DNA from: Prosopocoilus inquinatus
Taxonomy: Eukaryota; Arthropoda; Insecta; Coleoptera; Lucanidae
Direction: 5' to 3'
Assembly (NCBI GenBank): GCA_036172665.1
Contig: CM069875.1
Location: 24,831,806 to 24,895,805, forward strand
Length of the DNA: 64,000 nt
In this document: positions 1 through 11,246 of the stretch, one piece after another
Layout: each line of letters opens with the position of its first letter
How positions within the stretch are numbered: the first letter of the stretch is position 1
Translations under genes and position numbers: made by a program
Notes under the pieces: model-generated
Database searches by the model: none
Seen by the model: the letters and a program-made list of their open reading frames with translations, nothing else
What the model was told of the DNA's origin: nothing

Positions 1-1220
1 TTTCATTTACGTAAAAGCATAAATTACTAATACTAATAATAACAACTCAGCAAAAAGAAAAACGAAATTATATATTAAAATCTGCTGTTCAAAATTGTCA
101 AAGTTAAATTTAAATAGCTGGCGAAATAAAATTCGAAAATTCTGAAGGAACATTTAGGAACTAAACAAAAGATTAGCTAAAGGAATTTCTACATTTTAAC
201 ATTGCAATGGACTCACTTGGACTTAATCAGTAAATATATTTATTTTATTCTACACCTTTCTAAGCCCCAAGCAATTAATGTTAGGGATTATTTTTTCAGA
301 TGAAAAAAAAGTAGTCGTTAGAAGAATTTAATGTGTGTGGTGGCATTGATTACAAAATGTTTTAATGAAGTACTAACACAACAAACAGTTGAACACATAT
401 TGATTTAAAATTATCGGAAAGTTTTATTAGGAATATACATAGTTAGCGCGCAAGGTAGCACGTTATTTATACATTATACGTTTTGCATGCTCCAGCCCAT
501 TCAATGTTAATAATTTTTTTTCAATATCGCAGTGTAAAACGGTAAATTAGTTTCGAAATGAGCGAGTGCAATAGAAAAGAGAGAAACAGAAAACTATCCA
601 CGCCATTGATCAAAAGAATAACATTGTGTAGGTTTTGATAATACTCGTATTTGGTTACTGTTCATGAAGCTTTGATATTTATGCTTAATAATACCATATT
701 ATACAATGGCACATGTATTCAATTATATATATTCCCTTGCCTTCATTCCTTTTACCATTAAGTTAAACTACTACATGCTTTCGTCAGTTTCAGATAACTA
801 GGACATCATATCCTATGCAAAATTTTAAACGATTACTGAGTATACTTTGTCTAATAATTTAGGGGTGGTCTTATCCGAAACTCTTTTATTCTGATAAACA
901 AGAGACCCACCCCTGTTTTACAGATGACACAACCCTACTCTTTTTAACCAACGAACCACCGCTAGAAGACGATTTTCTTGTTCGATAGCAAGTTTGAGTT
1001 TTATTATAGCCGAAGAGTGTTCTCTCAGAGGTGTTTTCCCTAGAAATGTCAGAACAGGGCCGTTATTTACTTAAAAATTATCAAAATATTTTAACTCGTT
1101 GCTTCTCTCCTTGCAAGGTTTTTCTTCGATTACTTATTTAAGGTATTCGAATTACTTAAAATTAGTAAAATAAAAGAGAATGGTAATTTTAACAAATATG
1201 TTAATAAAACTGTGACATGA
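1..1220. other. AT-rich DNA, no gene seen
   Basis: I see no coding region, RNA gene or terminal repeat here. Open frames are short and lack recognisable motifs. Confidence 0.5.
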
Positions 1221-1261
1221 CTAAGATTGATTATTTTACAATATATAATAATCAATCTTAG
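1221..1261. repeat. Perfect 15-bp stem hairpin
   Basis: CTAAGATTGATTATT at 1221-1235 is repeated as its exact reverse complement at 1247-1261, with an 11-base AT loop. No larger element boundary is visible. It could be a tiny foldback remnant or an mRNA-level hairpin. Confidence 0.6.
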
Positions 1262-1949
1262 GATATTTGTATGGATATTCGCGGTCACTTCGTCTCGTGA
1301 ATGCAACGTGCACACTCGCCGCCAGTTCCTGAGTGCCGGATTATTTATTGATGCGATGAATACGCGGTAACAAATGTATAATACGCGATCGGGATACCGC
1401 CTACTTATCGTCGACCTAACGCGCCGCTTATGAGAATAAATTGAGTTCCATACACTTTCATCCATTATTTGATAATAATATAAATGGAGAGAGGCAAGGA
1501 TTTTTATATCATTTGCAGTAATTATTTTTTAGCTGTGCTGATACGCGTACCGACGATTTCATAAACGTAATGACAAGAATATTTTTCAGATTGCAAGCAT
1601 ACACTACGGTAAAAGCGTTTATGAGTATCAAACATGAGGAAAAATTATTGAATTTAATTAAATGAATATTTACAATACATACATTTGCCTTCTAGGTGAC
1701 GGTGATTTCGTTTGGTGTTGTTTTTCAAGCATTTCCGCGAGAGCAAGCGGAGAGTTCCATATGAGAACTGCACTGTCAGTTTTTTATATGCGCAACAGAA
1801 AATGAAACATAAAGACTATACTTAATATCATATTTCACCAAGTGCCTGATACTTACGTTCTATTGCGTGTTGCTTATGATAGTGGAAATAAACTGGCGTT
1901 GCGGTTCTCAATGAAGCTTTATCATCGACTTTGAGAGCTTAAATGAAAC
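1262..1949. other. Non-coding stretch, nothing definite
   Basis: A mixed-composition patch at about 1270-1450 has only short frames with no known motif. Confidence 0.4.
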
Positions 1950-2002
1950 TAAATATTTTTCGAAAACTTTTGTGCAAATCGTTTTTGATTGCAGTGAAAA
2001 CC

Positions 2003-2067
2003 TCGAGCAGCCTCTGGACAGCTGTTTCAGCCCTGCTTGGGGCTTCTTCAGCAGAGACGTAGCCCGA
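2003..2067 (-). ncRNA. Type I hammerhead ribozyme (locus 1, copy a)
   Basis: Read on the minus strand: stem I strand GTCTCTG, core CTGAAGA (plus 2045-2051), stem II AGCCC/GGGCT, GAAA, palindromic stem III ACAGCTGT, then C17 and stem I strand CAGAGGC. Predicted cleavage lies between plus-strand positions 2017 and 2016. Core position 7 is A instead of the usual U, a position known to tolerate substitution. The distal helix keeps pairing through a G-U wobble (GGGC with GCTC). Confidence 0.8.
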
Positions 2068-2311
2068 CATTCCCACTGCAAACAAAAACGACTTGCCCAA
2101 TTTATTCGCAATTGCGATATAAGACTGATGAACAGATAAAATAGCGAATCTTACTATCGCTTTTTGACCTGACATTGCAGTAGGATAGACAAATTGAAGC
2201 GGGATTTGCTCCTAATAAGTCCCCCATGCAAGGCGGCCATGTTTGCTGTCAAAGCATAATGAAAATTTTAGAAAACTTTTGTGCAAATCGTTTTTGATTG
2301 CAGTGAAAACC

Positions 2312-2376
2312 TCGAGCAGCCTCTGGACAGCTGTTTCAGCCCTGCTTGGGGCTTCTTCAGCAGAGACGTAGCCCGA
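2312..2376 (-). ncRNA. Type I hammerhead ribozyme (locus 1, copy b)
   Basis: Same architecture as the copy 309 bp away: core at plus 2354-2360, cleavage predicted between 2326 and 2325. All invariant core bases are present. Confidence 0.8.
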
Positions 2377-2543
2377 CATTCCCACTGCAAACAAAAACGA
2401 CTTGCCCAATTTATTCGCAATTGCGATATAAGACTGATGAACAGATAAAATAGCGAATTTTACTATCGCTTTTTTTTGTCTATACGTCAGGTCAAAAAGC
2501 GATAGTAAGAATTCGCTATTTTATCTGTTCATAAATATTTTTC

Positions 2544-3039
2544 CTTTGTACCTATAAGAAATTCAAGTCGTTACACTGTATAGTTCAAGCCAATAACATT
2601 TAATACACAGGAGCACATTTATTTCGACGAAAAACGTACTAAATAGTTTTCATTTCGAATTTTAATTAGTGTACGTATTTGATTAACGCAATTTCTACAA
2701 TATCCATAATACGATTGCATTAATTTTTTGCGTTGACAGGAGTACAGTTGTTTCATGGAAGTTGATTGATTGATTGACATTGATTTTGGTTTGTGGCTGA
2801 CGTATTGCGATTGACTTCCGAACAAAAGTTAAATTAAAAATTCGAAATTAAACGCAACGCAAATTCGGGCGAACATTCCAATGCAAATACTGCACAAAAG
2901 GGGGTAGATAAAAGTTTTTGATCCTTTGTTGAGCAAACACAGACATCCTCCGTACCGCGTACCTGCACTCCGCTTTGGAAAATCAACAGTTGAATTGATA
3001 TTACAGTGAAACACGAAAAGGCAACAAAATAATTCGATC
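2544..3039. other. AT-rich stretch, no gene seen
   Basis: Only short frames without motifs. No repeat shared with the rest of the window was found. Confidence 0.4.
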
Positions 3040-3260
3040 AATCATTTTGATGGACGCGCGCCGGTGGAATTTAGCGTCGGTCTCTCTTTTTTTTTCTCGG
3101 CCTTTTCCAGCAGTAGTTTTAGGGGGCTGGTGGAACATCGATCCGTAAAGTTCTCCGCGTTTCGACTCTCCGTGTCTGTTTGCCGCGAAATTGGGGATTT
3201 ATTTCGGAGAAAATGAGCGCGGCTTCAGGCCGAATTATCGTCGTCTTAGATGTAGTCTAA
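3040..3260. promoter_or_regulatory. GC-richer non-repetitive island, candidate regulatory DNA
   Basis: Composition rises clearly above the flanks and contains CG-containing words and a pyrimidine tract (about 3083-3098). No open frame of note and no similarity to the transposons in the window. A cis-regulatory or untranslated-exon role is only inference. Confidence 0.2.
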
Positions 3261-4027
3261 AAATTTTCACCAATTTGATTAGGGCGAGGAATATGAAAAC
3301 CCGATGCTTATAATTCGTACTGCTTTACTACGAATGTAAACAAATCACAAGTTGTGTCAGGTAAAAACTTAATTACGTTTCCTGGTTCACTAAAGTAATA
3401 GTAATTATTCATATACCAAAGGTGCGCATCTCGGGTATAATGCAGCTCGGCTATAAAAATCTTCGAACCTCTGGTTTATATATTATTTTTTTCGCTACTA
3501 GCACATATAATTAAGCGCACACATGCCCGCGAAATTTAACATCTCTCAAGAGTTCTAATTAATTCCCACCTAATTACTTACTTCGTTTCAACAGTGCATT
3601 ATTTCGAAGTTAAGTTTGTTGTGTGCCAGTGTCAAAAATTGATAGATATGATCATCTGTTTTCATTATTAACTAGTAGAAGAAAGGCAAGGTCCAGAGAA
3701 TCAAGTTCTCCCGCTGAAAACAATGTACATAATGGTGTTCTAGAGCTAACAGTGAAAAAAAATATATTAACGACGACTGTCAATCCAATGTGATGCAGCT
3801 ACTTAGATCCTAACTACAAGTATGCGTAAAGTCTCCATGCCGTGCGTATTTGTTACTTTACGGACGACGGATCGTGAACACCCACCTACTTAGTTTATGG
3901 ACCATTTACTTTAGTGGTTGTAGATAAAATATAAAACTTCATAACATATCAATGGTAGTAAAAACAGATACCGTTTAAAGTAAAATAATTAATAATTGTG
4001 AATAGCTTAAACAGCGACATCCTATGA
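3261..4027. other. Unassigned AT-rich DNA
   Basis: No gene or repeat boundary recognised. Confidence 0.4.
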
Positions 4028-4271
4028 TTGCTTTTTGACCTGACATTGTGCTAGGATTGACAAATTGAAGCCAGTTAGCTACAGAATAAGTAGGGAAAAG
4101 AATTGGGCCCACTTAGTATTGGATACTTTTTACACCGAATGTACACCGAATGTCAATTTTTGTACTGCTCTCGAAACAAGTTGGCCGATTTCTTATACCT
4201 GATAATAAGTTATCCCATACGAGGCGGCCATGCGAATATCCTTAGACAAGTTTGGTTTGCTGTGAAACCCT

Positions 4272-4333
4272 TGGGCTACGCTTCTGCTGATGAACCCCAA
4301 ATAGGGCTGAAACAGCTGTACAGAAGTTGCCCG
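4272..4333 (+). ncRNA. Hammerhead ribozyme with covarying stem I (locus 2, copy a)
   Basis: Stem I CTTCTG (4281-4286), core CTGATGA (4287-4293), stem II with one C-C mismatch, GAAA (4309-4312), stem III ACAGCTGT, A17 at 4320, then CAGAAG (4321-4326). Other copies pair with CAGAGG, so both sides of stem I have changed together here. The distal helix is GGGC (4273-4276) with GCCC (4329-4332). Confidence 0.75.
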
Positions 4334-4384
4334 ACTGCAGACCAAAACGACTTGTCGACGAATCGTTTTGGTTTACAGTGGGAC

Positions 4385-4452
4385 TCTCGAGCTACGCTTC
4401 TGCTGATGAATCGCAAATAGGGCTGAAACAGCTGTACAGAGGATGCCCGAGG
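4385..4452 (+). ncRNA. Hammerhead ribozyme (locus 2, copy b)
   Basis: Core CTGATGA at 4403-4409, GAAA at 4425-4428, cleavage predicted at 4436/4437. Stem I CTTCTG faces CAGAGG, giving one non-Watson-Crick position. Stem II is weakened by substitutions (ATCGC). Probably less active than copy a. Confidence 0.6.
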
Positions 4453-4552
4453 GATCCACTGCAAACCAAAACGACTTGTCTAAGGATATGCGCATGGCCA
4501 CCTCGTATGGCATGACTTATTATCAGGTATAAGAAATTGGCCCACTTGTTTC

Positions 4553-5400
4553 AAGAACAATTTGCAACATTTTTTTTTATAATAATCATTGTATAAAACA
4601 TCTTCAGAAAATTTTCAACATTAATGTTTGATTGTCAAACAATAACGTTATAAATCAGAACATAGAATTCTAAATTGATTCTGACAATACTTCGTACGCC
4701 TGGATATTTCAATCCCGTCGGTCGTCGGTTTCGCGGCGGATTCCGTTCTGATGTATCATCAAATTAATCGATTCCAACACATTACTTGCACAAACAACGT
4801 TGCCGTTATCTTCCGAACTTTGAAAATTAATTTACTTTTTAATTAAATAAAAACAAGCAGATACTTATTTTTCACATGAACCGTGCAAAGCTGTTCAACC
4901 TGTCACCAGGTTGAACATTAATCTCCGATTTTCGCAGAATTTATTGAAACCACAGGCACAACTATGGTACAAAACCATTGTTATTTTTCAATTCATGGTA
5001 TAATTATTGAACAGCAATGTTAGTAACTGCGTCTGCGTTAAAGTGACTTACGGTGTGTTATCTAACTGTTGGGTAACGTGAATGGTTTTTGTTTTTGATC
5101 TTAGAAAACTGAAATATAGAAATAAACAAAAATAAAAACAAAAAGGAACCATGCGACAGCATGTTTATTTATTCTGGCTTAATGTAACAATACAAAAGTT
5201 GATAATAAATAGGAGCGCACCTCGCAGGTTTTGTAGCCAATGACATTCGTATTTTTCTTTTCAGTCAGTTCACCTAATCGACGTCGCCGTTTAATTACTA
5301 GTTATTTTAATTCTAACTTTGAGACACTTTATACTTAGATAAAAGTAAAACAGAGATGAAAAATCTAAATAGTAAATCGAAAAAAAAGTAAAAGTAAATA
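4553..5400. other. Unassigned AT-rich DNA
   Basis: No coding motif or shared repeat seen. A simple AAATCTAAATAGTAAATC-type repetition begins near 5360, just before the retrotransposon fragment. Confidence 0.4.
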
Positions 5401-5439
5401 GAAAAATCTAAATAGTAAATCTTAATAGTACCACTGCAT

Positions 5440-7373
5440 GTCAATAAATTCAAAAAACAAAAACTGCATGGAACATTGTGAAACAATTGTCAGCTTCGAA
5501 AAAAGTGTGCGACATTGAAATACTCTCAGACTCTGGTAATAAGATTATTAATCCAGACCACTTAACAGAATTATTTTGTCATCACTTTAGTAGCATAATA
5601 TCAAAAACTAGTCAATACTGTAATGATTATTCTTTCAATTTTTCTCGTGCACACACCATGTACCTTTATTCTACTGATGAGTTTGAAGTACGAAAAACAC
5701 TTAATATCATCTCAAACTAAAATTCTTCAGACATAAATGGAATACCCTGTTCCCTACTAAATCGATACTCTGACTACATAATCAACCCGCTTGTTGATGT
5801 AATAAATAAATGTTTGTCTTATACCTTTTCTATTCCGATCCATAAGAAAGGCAGTCGTTCCGATATTAACAACTATCGTCCAGTCTCTGTATTACCGTCT
5901 TTCAGTAAACTTTTTGAAAAAAAATTAAATACAAGATTAGTTTCATATCTAGATAAACACGAAATTTTAAATAAAGCACAGTTTAATTTTACGGCAAATT
6001 CTTCCACTAAAAACGCCATCTATAATACATTAACTTACATCTACGATAACTTAGACAAAAATTTTAACGTGTCCGGCATTTTTTTCGACCTCTCTAAGGC
6101 ATTCGATCTTTTAGATCACTCGGTTTTATTATCTAAAATGGAAGCCTATGGAATACGCGGTACTAAGCATGCTAAGCATCTTTCGCTCTTACCTCTCTAA
6201 TCGTAGTCAGATTATTTCATTAACCTCAGAACATCAATACGTAGTAAGTGATCATTTATCCCCCGAAACATATATTTACCGCGGAGTCCCTCAAGGATCG
6301 GCGTTGGGGCCGACTCTTTTCTTGATTTATGTAAATGATTTGTCTTTATCTTTGGAACCATGTTTACTCTCACAATACGCAGATGACACTAACGCTGTTA
6401 TTGCCAATGAATCCATCAATACTCTCTCGATAACCTGTACTACTATCATACGTCAGATGTCCGACTGGTGTGTCAAAAACGAACTTAGTATGAACACCTC
6501 CAAAACTAAAATTGTCACATTTAGTAAGGTTAAGCTTGATTATAGTACATATGTGAAGCATAACAGTAAGTCTGTACCAATAGCTAACTCTGTTGATTTC
6601 CAGGGTCTTGTGGGAGATTCTGAACTCGATTGGGAGCAGCATTGCACTAAATTTAGTTCCAAACTGTGTTCTGCTCATTATGCTTTGATCAACTTGAGGC
6701 AGAATGTCGGATTATATTCCTTAAAATTATTTTATTTTGCGTACGTGGAATCGAGGCTGAGGTATGGATTATTCTGCGGGTCATCCACCAGCTATAAGTC
6801 TATATTTCTATTGCAAAAAAGGTTAGTCTGAATAATGTGTAGAGTGCCAGTAAATACTCCTTGTAGACCCCTATTTAGAAAGCTTGCTTTACCTCTAGCT
6901 TGCTTATACATCTTAGAGTTGGCCATTTTTATAAAGCGAAACGAACACCTGTATATTCGAAATATTTATTTCCACTCCACTATGTGTACTCGTTTCTGCA
7001 ACGATTTTAGAATACCAAAACATAAGTCTACTTTCTTTACTCAAGGAGCGCATTTTAAAGCTATTAAAGTTTATAACGCTTTGCCTGCAAATATTAAAGA
7101 ATCAAATTTTATAAAATACAAGTCTCTAGTCAAGACTTATTTATTAGAAAAAAACTTTTATCATATAAATGAGTTTATATCATAATTTGTTTAAACTCGA
7201 TGAGTGTGTTTCTTTATCAATCTTGTTTCCCCTATGTGTTTTTTCTGTGACAAATTATTTGTTCTAATTTATATGTTGTTTGTTTGCAATTTATGTGTGT
7301 TATATACAAGTTGACGTTGTTCACATCTACATTTATGCTAGATCAGTGACAATAAATGATATATTATTATTAT
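5440..7373 (+). mobile_element. 5'-truncated jockey/CR1-type non-LTR retrotransposon
   Basis: The element retains the reverse transcriptase and C-terminal part of its second reading frame, then a short 3' untranslated region ending in an AATAAATG stretch and an ATTATTATT tail at about 7348-7373. A microsatellite-like 3' tail rather than poly(A) is typical of CR1/L2-like elements. The endonuclease domain is absent, as expected for 5' truncation during target-primed reverse transcription. The 5' boundary is approximate. Confidence 0.8.
5478..7185 (+). pseudogene. Reverse transcriptase pseudogene (non-LTR)
   Basis: Four frame pieces make one degraded reverse transcriptase. Visible landmarks, in order: pre-RT linker at 5478-5720 ending in a stop; PIHKKG and NNYRPVSVLPSFSKLFEK from 5835; FDLSKAFDLLDHSVLLSK with the first catalytic aspartate near 6085-6140; a frameshift near 6170-6195; then YRGVPQGSALGPTLFLIYVNDL and the catalytic YADD box at 6376-6387. 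A TGA at 6829-6831 interrupts LLQKRLV and IMCRVP where relatives have arginine, so a CGA to TGA change is likely. The C terminus ends at 7185. Relatives encode a target-primed reverse transcriptase; this copy cannot. Confidence 0.85.
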
Positions 7374-7933
7374 TCCAGCATAGTTTTGCCGGTTACCTTT
7401 GACTTTGGAGTACCAGATCATAAAAGTAGGAATGAGCCTGAAATTTTAGCAGATTTTATCTAAACAGGGAAACATGGAAAACGCGCAAACACATCGTTAC
7501 GTAATAAATGCATAAAATGCAATTATCGCTTAAGAACCTACAGAAGAAACACCATTTCATGTAGAGAAGTAGTGTAGCTTGCTCTCGGCAACATTAAACA
7601 ATCAAAAACAATCAAATTGTTTTTAATTGTAATATAATTATTGTAATTTTAATTGTTTTTGTTATTAATGTATCTCAACTTCTGGGTAATGGAGATAAAG
7701 ATAATGAAGGAAATGAGAGAGGGACACATCCCTCATTAAATACAATAACGCCATAACTCAAAAACGAGGAAATTTGAGTTATAATTATAAGAGAAATGTA
7801 TTTTTTAACTGCTAGATTGTCATACCTGTAGTTTAAAAACTCCCCTCTAGATGGGACAATTTTCATTTGTGTTTGGTATCCGAATGATGACGTTGTTGTA
7901 TTAAATGAGCGAATCGTACACACGATTCATATG
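7374..7933. other. Unassigned AT-rich DNA
   Basis: No gene or element boundary recognised. Confidence 0.4.
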
Positions 7934-7935
7934 TA

Positions 7936-8562
7936 CAGTGAGCCTGTAAAGTATGTAATAAAATTTCTAATTTCTTTATTTTTGACATTTCGAGAAAGCA
8001 CTCGAACAGGTGAAAGCTGAAAGAAGCACACATTTTCATGTGAAAATCAATTTTTGACAATCATTTATTTTTGAGTAACGACGTAATCAATATTTTTTTA
8101 AAGCAACCCAATTTTCTTCTTGATTCTGATATCTTATTGAATTCTCTAAAATTGAAAAAACGTGAAAATAAAATGAAATAATATTTCAGTCCGTTGTTTT
8201 TCGGTTAAATAACGAATCATGATTATTCGACTTGAATAGACTTTATTTTAATGACAAGAATGACAAGTATTCTTTTATTATAGGTATCATTTTGGTTTTG
8301 TTGAAAATGTCTTCCCATAAAATATCATAAATTTTTCATGTAGTTGGACAGATGAGCTATTAGAATGAATCAAAAAATAGGGAGTTACTATTTAAAAAGT
8401 TATCGATGGCGATATTGGTCGATAAAAAATGACTGTCAATGATTGATTTTCACTTAAGAATGTATGCGTTTTAAAAACAAAATTTACCAGTCCGAGCGTT
8501 TTTTTCGAAATATCAAAAATAAAGAAGTTACGAATTTTATTCCATACTTTAGAAGCTCCCTG
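7936..8562. mobile_element. TIR element, probably Tc1/mariner-type MITE
   Basis: Bases from 7936 and the reverse complement from 8562 match over well over 100 bp with mismatches. The ends are CAGTGAGCCTGTAAAGTATG and CAGGGAGCTTCTAAAGTATG. The left side is flanked by TA, the right by CA, so the TA duplication may have mutated. No transposase frame remains. A non-autonomous element is the simplest reading. Confidence 0.65.
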
Positions 8563-9610
8563 CATTAATATGTATACTCACTGACATGGAAACTGCAAAA
8601 CCGAAGGGATGATCTTTTTTAATTAAGTTTAGCGGACATGTTTGGTTATCTAAAAGTATTAATCGATTAAAATTTTAATTAGAAATATCTAGTAGCCGCG
8701 GTGTAGTTTACGTTTCTTTAAGAACATTCTAAAAACCTAGTTTTTGTTCTTTTCCTTGTTTTTTTTTGCCCAGCAATTTCAACAACCGTGTCAGCTTCAT
8801 CTGTACTGTGATTGTAATCATGCTTAAAGCACGGCAACGTAGAAATTTGCGACTTTAAAAGACATCGAAATGTTGTGTGGATGGTTCCCAACATTTTTTA
8901 ATAAACTCCATAGAATGGAAAAAATAAATTCCATCCTGTTAGAGTGACCTCCTTAGAAATTGCTTTACGAGTACAAGTCGAACGCGGTTCACTAATTTTT
9001 TCTTGAAGGTTATCCTATATTTTTTCGAACGATTTACCGACGAATTTGACAGCAGGAATTTCCAAACTTTTTAAACATCGACCCGCTAGAAGAGAAAAAA
9101 TATTGTATCGACTTCCTTTCAAACTTAGTTTTTATTGTAAACTGTAAAAAGATTTGTTTTTTATTGTAAACTGTAAAAAGATTTGTTAATACTAAAGAAA
9201 CATTGTTTCATAGTGCTCACTTGAATGACAGAGGGATCTCAAGGTCCCATTTTACGTTATATATATACGTACTACTAGCAATTTGCTAGCTGCACGAAAA
9301 GTCTCGCTAACATTTGTGAACAATATAAATTGTTTTTGAATAAATGAATTCAGTTGTATAGAAAAAGCAAATATTAGAAAACATATCTCATTCAATCGAT
9401 CTGCAGTCGACAATTAATCCTTCATCGCCCCTTATTGGTTCATAAACCCTTCAACCGACCCCTTTCAAATTTTCGTCAATTCGCTAGGGTCGACATCGAT
9501 ACCGTTGGGAACCCCTGAATAAGAGATTTGGGGTTGAAGTTGAGGCCAATCTTTTATAAGTTCGGCAGCAACATGTGGAATGGTATACACTCAGATGATT
9601 GATCTGTAAT
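8563..9610. other. Unassigned DNA with a short tandem duplication
   Basis: No gene seen. A direct duplication of about 31 bp built on TTTTTATTGTAAACTGTAAA lies at about 9128-9186. Confidence 0.45.
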
Positions 9611-9611
9611 C

Positions 9612-10140
9612 TTAAGTGGCACAAGATAATGTTCAGTGACGATTCTGTTTCGGGTTACATGATGTCTGCGTAAAAGTTTGACGCAGACATGGAGAACGAA
9701 GCTGTATTCAATTCTCAATTGGAATACATGTGGGCGTTTAGGCGCTTTTGTATTGAGAGTTGTTGCTTATGAGAGTACGTCACTTCTAAAGTTTACAAGA
9801 GGTCATATGAATGTTTAGTGTTATGTTGATGAAATGGTTGAATCTCATGTTGTTCCATTTACAACGGTTGGAAAATCCTTTTTTTTTTCAACTAGACAAT
9901 GCATGACCTCACATCGAAAAATGTTGAACTTGTTTAAACCAGCCCATATTTTCACTTCAACGTTGTGGCGTGGATCACCGGACTTCTTTTTAACAGAATA
10001 TGCATGAGTCATGATGGAGAGAAGATTGAAGAACTTCCTGAACCTTCAATAGACATTAGACACTTTTCGATGTAAATGACAAGTTTCTTCAAATATAATA
10101 GCCGAAGAAGATCTAGTAGTGGAATTCATAACACGTCGAT
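9612..10140 (+). pseudogene. Tc1-like transposase relic
   Basis: Scattered in several frames, the plus strand retains Tc1 family signatures in the right order: MFSDDS (family FSDES) near 9630, then VDEMVESHVVPF near 9825-9860, QLDNA-stop-PH (family QQDNARPH with the second catalytic aspartate) near 9888-9910, and W-R-GSPDFF-T-EY (family WP-SPDLNPIE with the third acidic residue) near 9967-10005. Numerous stops and frameshifts show it is long dead. No TIRs were located around it. Confidence 0.7.
9661..9689. repeat. Short perfect hairpin inside the Tc1 relic
   Basis: ATGTCTGCGT is followed by its exact reverse complement ACGCAGACAT after 8 bases. Probably coincidental or a scar. Confidence 0.5.
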
Positions 10141-11246
10141 TAAGAGTGATAATAATAAGGGTTGTTGTAGTTGTATATTTAAGAAATTTTAATTTTAAGA
10201 AAGTTTATGCATTTTCTGTATGCCGGTGAAGAAAAAGAAAAACGGAAGTCTTCCGAATGTTACCGGAAAGAGTAAATACATAAAGGCATTAATAAGTCGC
10301 GCCGCGAGTGTGGTTAAATGTGCAATGGATATTTGATCAGGACTGTCCGAGAAATATTAATTTCGAGCAGTCGATGGTTTATTAGAGATTTGTTGTATGT
10401 GGTGGCCGCGGTGTATTGCTGGGCTTCACTTAGAGGAGTATGACCTTAGGTGGTATGTTCTGGGAGTAGTAGTAGGGCGATACAACCTCATTATTGGCAA
10501 TACGGTATGAGGGTCATGCAGTTATGTGAAGTTATTCTGGTAGCAGAATATCCTTCTGGTAGCGGTGGCCCGGGGCGTTGGCCAGAGCATGTTACCGTGC
10601 ATACGGTATTGTTGAGCTTCTCTCGGTGATAAGCAGCACCGACCAAAGCCACCGTACCGGAAAGACATTTGCCTGTATCCTTGACCAGGTGGTGTGTTGA
10701 GCTATCCAGAACGGTTAACATGATGATGTCGCTGGAATGGTACGGAGCGGTGCTTGACACTCATGTAGTCTAATTCTGGGAACGTATGCTCGGGAGGCAA
10801 TGTATGCTAATGTCCATCGAAGGGATGGGTTTTATATCCGCAGGTGAATGTGACGGTTAATGTATGCGAAAATAAAAAAAATCAATGTGCGAGGATGGCT
10901 TCTCCAGTGTCCAATACCAAGTTTATAGCTTATGGATTCACCACTGGAGTGGGCAGTGCTGGAAAAACAGCCTCTGTAAGTGGAATGTTCCATATTACGG
11001 AATAGATACTCGTAAAGGGTAACTTGACTTGTAATTTATATGGCCCTTAACGAATTGGAATGCGCTGTTCGGAAGCTAAGACGTTTAACCTCAGCGCCTG
11101 TTGCGATCAGGGAAGCGGGAAAGAAAGAACAGAGGTAATGAGAGACATAACTAACGGTGAGTGAATGTTTATTGTAACTCCGTCTTCTGATATTATTATA
11201 TGCTAATAATATTTTAACAAAAGAAAATCTAGTCAACAGGGTGCTT
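10141..11246. other. Unassigned stretch with GC-richer core
   Basis: About 10380-10860 is much less AT-rich than its surroundings. A minus-strand frame of 89 codons at 10491-10760 shows no motif I recognise. It may be the untranslated or coding remnant of a transposon, but I cannot name one. Confidence 0.35.

Larger units (their letters stand above)
1962..2531 (-). mobile_element. Hammerhead retrozyme-like element, locus 1
   Basis: A 570-bp insertion flanked by an exact 12-bp target-site duplication, TAAATATTTTTC, at 1950-1961 and 2532-2543. It holds nearly two tandem monomers on the minus strand with a 309-bp period measured between the two hammerhead cleavage sites. The right end is a short inverted copy of the monomer, so bases about 2438-2476 and 2493-2531 form a snap-back hairpin. 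There is no coding capacity of its own; the open frames across it recur only because the repeat recurs. The length, tandem hammerheads and duplication fit an animal retrozyme mobilised in trans. Confidence 0.8.
4028..4552 (+). mobile_element. Old palindromic hammerhead repeat, locus 2
   Basis: Bases 4028-4090 match the minus-strand part of the monomer next to TTTTTGACCTGACATTG. Bases 4172-4262 and 4457-4552 are inverted copies of each other (arms near 90 bp). Between the arms sit two hammerhead motifs only 116 bp apart. This copy is more diverged than the other loci and keeps the canonical CTGATGA core, so it may represent an older subfamily or a distinct short-monomer relative. No clear target-site duplication is visible. 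Confidence 0.65.

Noticed and set aside
10491..10760. Host exon in the GC-richer block
   Set aside because: No splice-consistent structure or known domain. Composition alone is not enough.
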